8,613 nucleotides of DNA, from contig DATJHM010000018.1 of the NCBI GenBank assembly GCA_035493895.1, positions 1-8,613 of the forward strand, in the 5' to 3' direction. A program made the position numbers and the translations under genes. The stretch comes from DATJHM01 sp035493895 (GTDB lineage: Bacteria; Chloroflexota; Ktedonobacteria; Ktedonobacterales; Ktedonobacteraceae). Below the pieces are notes generated by a model. The model was given only the letters and a program-made list of their open reading frames with translations, ran no database searches and was not told the DNA's origin. This document shows, one piece after another, positions 6,804-8,613 of the stretch (the first letter of the stretch is position 1; each line of letters starts with the position of its first letter).

Positions 6804-7050
6804 ATAGGTAACAATCAAACACATTCGAACCGAAATAGTGTTTTTTTTATAACCTTGTGCCGCTTCCAGTCGTATAGAAAGTGGAATTGAGAAAATGATC
6901 TTGTGCTCAAGGTGAAAGCGCAGAAATGCGAATAGACGTATACATTTGATAGCAATTACACGTGTGAAAAGTAGTGGAATACGCCGACAAATGAGTAGAG
7001 CATGGCTACCAAAAATAGTAAAACATGCAAAACGTATAGTGCAAGCTCGA

Positions 7051-7063
7051 AAAGGAGAAGGAG
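7051..7063 (+). promoter_or_regulatory. Tandem Shine-Dalgarno sequences of the DUF4342 gene
   Basis: Two AAGGAG copies lie back to back (7052-7057 and 7058-7063). The first is 9 nt from ATG 7067 and the second only 3 nt, so the first is the likely functional site. The strength suggests the small protein is translated well. Confidence 0.6.
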
Positions 7064-7066
7064 ACA

Positions 7067-7393
7067 ATGACTCAGACAGATCCCAATGCAAACCTTGACC
7101 AGAAATACGGATACGGAGTTGAAGAGCTACAGGTCATGGGCGAGCAGCTCCTGACAAAGGTGAAAGAGCTCATCCACGAGGGAAATGTACGCCGCATCAT
7201 TATTAAGCAAGATGGCCATACGCTGGTTGAGATTCCCTTGACCTTCGGCCTCGCTGGTGTCATTCTCGCGCCAACCTTCGCGGCAATCGGCGTCATTGGC
7301 GCATTAATTGCGCAGTGCTCCATTGAGGTGGTGCGCTCAGAGCGTCCAACTGACCCGACGTACACCCCACCAGCCGATGACACGACGCTCTAA
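7067..7393 (+). CDS. DUF4342 domain small membrane-associated protein
   Basis: The 108-aa protein matches the DUF4342 pattern from memory: a polar N-terminal part with EELQVMGEQLLTKVKELIHE (19-38), GNVRRIIIK (39-47), a short beta-like segment HTLVEIPL (51-58), then a hydrophobic Gly/Ala-rich stretch (about 59-83) and SIEVVR (85-90). The tail is Pro/Thr/Asp-rich. The hydrophobic stretch is long enough to enter or sit on the membrane. The family has no established function. In other proteins DUF4342 can follow a UBA-like segment, which is absent here. The gene is monocistronic: a divergent spacer lies upstream and a hairpin begins 14 bp after the stop. It has a very strong ribosome binding site. 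Confidence 0.82.
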   Translation: MTQTDPNANLDQKYGYGVEELQVMGEQLLTKVKELIHEGNVRRIIIKQDGHTLVEIPLTFGLAGVILAPTFAAIGVIGALIAQCSIEVVRSERPTDPTYTPPADDTTL

Positions 7394-7406
7394 TTTCACA
7401 GGCAGA

Positions 7407-7459
7407 CGATAGATAGTGAGTGCCGGGCGGTTCTGCCGCCCGGCACTCACTATCTATCG
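7407..7459. terminator. Perfect 24-bp-stem hairpin after the DUF4342 gene
   Basis: Arms 7407-7430 and 7436-7459 are perfectly complementary over 24 bp around a 5-nt loop (TTCTG). The loop-proximal half is GC-rich (GCCGGGCGG) and the base is AT-richer (GATAGATAG). It begins 14 bp after the DUF4342 stop. No T-run follows on either strand. The likely role is a strong, U-less transcription stop or 3'-end protector for the DUF4342 mRNA. Confidence 0.75.
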
Positions 7460-7506
7460 GGCGCGACCTGGAACTGAACAACATTGCCCACAATTCAGGT
7501 CCGCCC

Positions 7507-7546
7507 CTCATCACAATCCATCATACCAGTGATGGATTGTGATGAG
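7507..7546. terminator. Perfect 17-bp-stem hairpin downstream of the acetyltransferase gene
   Basis: Arms 7507-7523 and 7530-7546 are perfectly complementary over 17 bp around a 6-nt loop (TACCAG). On the minus strand the stem starts 19 bp after the acetyltransferase stop, so it probably ends that transcript. It also backs up the DUF4342 hairpin 48 bp away. The arms are AT-richer than those of the neighbouring hairpin and unrelated in sequence. No T-run follows on either strand. Confidence 0.7.
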
Positions 7547-7565
7547 ACGATCTGACTCACACAAA

Positions 7566-8435
7566 TCAGCTGAGAAGATCCCGATAATAGTCGTAGCACC
7601 CCGTCTCCTTGAATCCACAGGATTGATAGAGTGAGAGCGCCTGCCTGTTATTCGTCACAACCTCGAGCCAGATATTCTGCTGGCCGCTTTTGAGGATTTC
7701 CTGGACCGTATGAGTGAGGATCTGACGTCCATAGCCTCGTCTCTGGTATTCAGGAGAGACCGCGAAGCCGAGGATAAGGCTCGCTTCCTCAGAGAGCGAA
7801 ACATCGATTTTGCCAACGACGACGCCATCGATCTCACCAACATAATAGCGGCGGTCAGGCTCCGTGAAGGATTGTTCTGTATACCAATCTACCTCGTTCT
7901 CCGGCACATTGAATGCCTGCGCGGTGATGCGCGTAAATATCTGGATGTCCGAGGGGCGCGCAGGCCGGAATTGCAGATGGTCATTGGTCGTGGTGAGAAG
8001 GCGTGGCTCCTCCAATATCATCTTGTACTCGCTATGGTCGTAGGTAGTCGACAGATGACGCGCAAACGCCTGCCCGGCAGTTGAGGCCTGCTCGACGATC
8101 AGCAGGAGAGAGGGCAGACCACGCCTGCGCGCTTCCTGACAGGCCGCTTCAAAAAGTGCGCTGAAGATGCCTCGTCGGCGATAAGCCGGGTGGACCATCC
8201 CACTGACTTCCCCTTCCTGTGAGGAAAAACTGAAGAGAGGGAGAAATCCGACGAGCCGGTCATCGGCATAGTAGAGAAAATCGCTGAGCTGATCTGAGGG
8301 GCGGTGGCGCAAAATATTCCAGTTCAGTTTGAGATCAAGACCCTCATACGCATTGCAGAGCTGAGCAAGCTGTATAATCTCGTGTATCTCTGTGGCATCC
8401 AGGCCACGACGTTCAACCAATCCTTGTTGAGACAA
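7566..8435 (-). CDS. Tandem GNAT-fold N-acetyltransferase
   Basis: This 289-aa protein, counted from TTG 8435, carries two GNAT domains, a layout shared with mycothiol synthase MshD and several antibiotic acetyltransferases. Domain 1 (about 7-140) has the acetyl-CoA pyrophosphate loop VHPAYRRRGIF (81-91). Domain 2 (about 155-285) has FAVSPEYQRRGYGRQIL (224-240), then LEVVTNN (257-263) and ALSLYQSCGF (266-275), a complete A/B motif pair. Domain 1 lacks the later Asn...Tyr..GF motif and may be the weaker half. The acceptor substrate is unknown. A longer reading from GTG 8483 would add 16 residues rich in Phe encoded by a T-run; that GTG overlaps the upstream stop (TAGTG) but has no ribosome binding site, so TTG is preferred. 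It is probably co-transcribed with the flavoprotein gene to its right. Confidence 0.88.
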   Translation of the reverse strand: MSQQGLVERRGLDATEIHEIIQLAQLCNAYEGLDLKLNWNILRHRPSDQLSDFLYYADDRLVGFLPLFSFSSQEGEVSGMVHPAYRRRGIFSALFEAACQEARRRGLPSLLLIVEQASTAGQAFARHLSTTYDHSEYKMILEEPRLLTTTNDHLQFRPARPSDIQIFTRITAQAFNVPENEVDWYTEQSFTEPDRRYYVGEIDGVVVGKIDVSLSEEASLILGFAVSPEYQRRGYGRQILTHTVQEILKSGQQNIWLEVVTNNRQALSLYQSCGFKETGCYDYYRDLLS

Positions 8436-8442
8436 GCAGTTA

Positions 8443-8447
8443 CCTTT
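8443..8447 (-). promoter_or_regulatory. Ribosome binding site fixing a TTG start for the acetyltransferase
   Basis: AAAGG on the minus strand (8447-8443) lies 7 nt before TTG 8435-8433, which gives the N-terminus MSQQGLVERRG. The start at GTG 8483 has no such site and would place a run of nine T residues (8462-8454 on this strand) inside the coding region. Confidence 0.5.
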
Positions 8448-8482
8448 CTTGCTAAAAAAAAAGAGAAAAATGATCCCGCGCA

Positions 8483-8613
8483 CTATTTGCCAGCAAAGCG
8501 TGCCAGCGCAAAGGGCTGCAAGAGCACTGAGGACTGTTGCGTGGCAAGTTGTGCGGCAAGCTGCTGACCGGTAATGGCGCTGAGCAGCACACCAAAGCTA
8601 TAGTGCCCTACTG
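8483..8613 (-). CDS. C-terminal fragment of a DAO-family FAD-dependent oxidoreductase (glycine oxidase ThiO-like), cut by window edge
   Basis: Minus-strand translation from the right edge reads 42 residues to a TAG at 8485-8483. It begins GHYSFGVLLSAITGQQLA and ends LLQPFALARFAGK. This matches the C-terminal signature of the DAO superfamily (GHxxxGILLAPxTG...PFxPxRF), in which the first part contacts FAD and closes the active site. ThiO glycine oxidases usually have Arg in GHFRNG or GHYRNG; Ser-Phe stands there instead, so the substrate may not be glycine. Only the tail is visible, so the call rests on this one motif. Its stop overlaps the upstream GTG of the acetyltransferase frame by one base, suggesting one transcript. 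Confidence 0.65.
   Translation of the reverse strand, partial: VGHYSFGVLLSAITGQQLAAQLATQQSSVLLQPFALARFAGK

Larger units (their letters stand above)
6706..7066. other. Divergent spacer between the EVE and DUF4342 genes
   Basis: This 361-bp AT-rich spacer shows no supportable gene; the open frames crossing it are short and unlike any family. It must carry the promoters of both flanking units. On the minus strand a fair -35/-10 pair is listed separately. On the + strand a -10-like TATAGT (7035-7040) lies near the DUF4342 ribosome binding site but lacks a recognisable -35. Other items are an 8-nt T-run (6841-6848), which is an A-run upstream of the minus-strand promoter, and an 8-bp palindrome ACACGTGT (6958-6965). 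I see no long hairpin or RNA gene. Confidence 0.5.

Noticed and set aside
6841..6848. T8 run as a terminator tail
   Set aside because: No hairpin precedes it on the + strand and no gene ends nearby. It is more likely AT-rich promoter DNA of the divergent spacer.
8304..8567. 87-codon + strand open frame near the right edge, with a Cys-rich end
   Set aside because: It is antisense to the acetyltransferase and to the ThiO-like tail, both of which show real family motifs.

Overview
The window reads as ordinary bacterial chromosome with compact genes, moderately GC-rich coding sequence and AT-richer spacers. The gene set is a two-gene ABC exporter, a class III and a class IV aminotransferase, a stand-alone EVE protein, a DUF4342 protein, a tandem-GNAT acetyltransferase and a DAO-family oxidoreductase. 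That set, and the DUF4342 protein most of all, fits Chloroflexota, perhaps Ktedonobacteria. This placement is an inference from protein families and has not been tested. I see no transposase, phage gene, CRISPR array, tRNA or rRNA.

Layout. Positions 1-242 are non-coding and hold a clean operator-like dyad (171-191). Two translationally coupled genes (243-1991 and 1988-3775, + strand, ATGA overlap) encode the halves of a heterodimeric ABC exporter. The second half has Asp in place of the catalytic Glu, so one of the two ATP sites is predicted to be degenerate. A 65-bp palindrome (3784-3848) follows the operon. A leader with a small hairpin then precedes gabT (4027-5361, +), a 4-aminobutyrate-type aminotransferase. 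gabT converges on a two-gene minus-strand unit, EVE-domain protein (6705-6304) then class IV aminotransferase (6270-5425), with one hairpin between the two stops. A 361-bp divergent spacer separates that unit from a small DUF4342 protein (7067-7393, +). The DUF4342 gene converges on a tandem-GNAT acetyltransferase (8435-7566, -), and two perfect hairpins fill the gap. The right edge holds the C-terminal end of a DAO-family, ThiO-like flavoprotein (8613-8483, -), probably co-transcribed with the acetyltransferase.

How the genes work together. The exporter pair is clearly one machine. The two PLP aminotransferases are convergent neighbours, not an operon, and no succinate-semialdehyde dehydrogenase is present to complete a GABA shunt. 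The most distinctive non-coding feature is that every transcription-unit end in the window carries a long, near-perfect hairpin, and none is followed by a clear U-tract. I did not find a convincing novel multi-gene system. The best leads are these hairpins, the exporter operator candidate, and the asymmetric ATPase sites.
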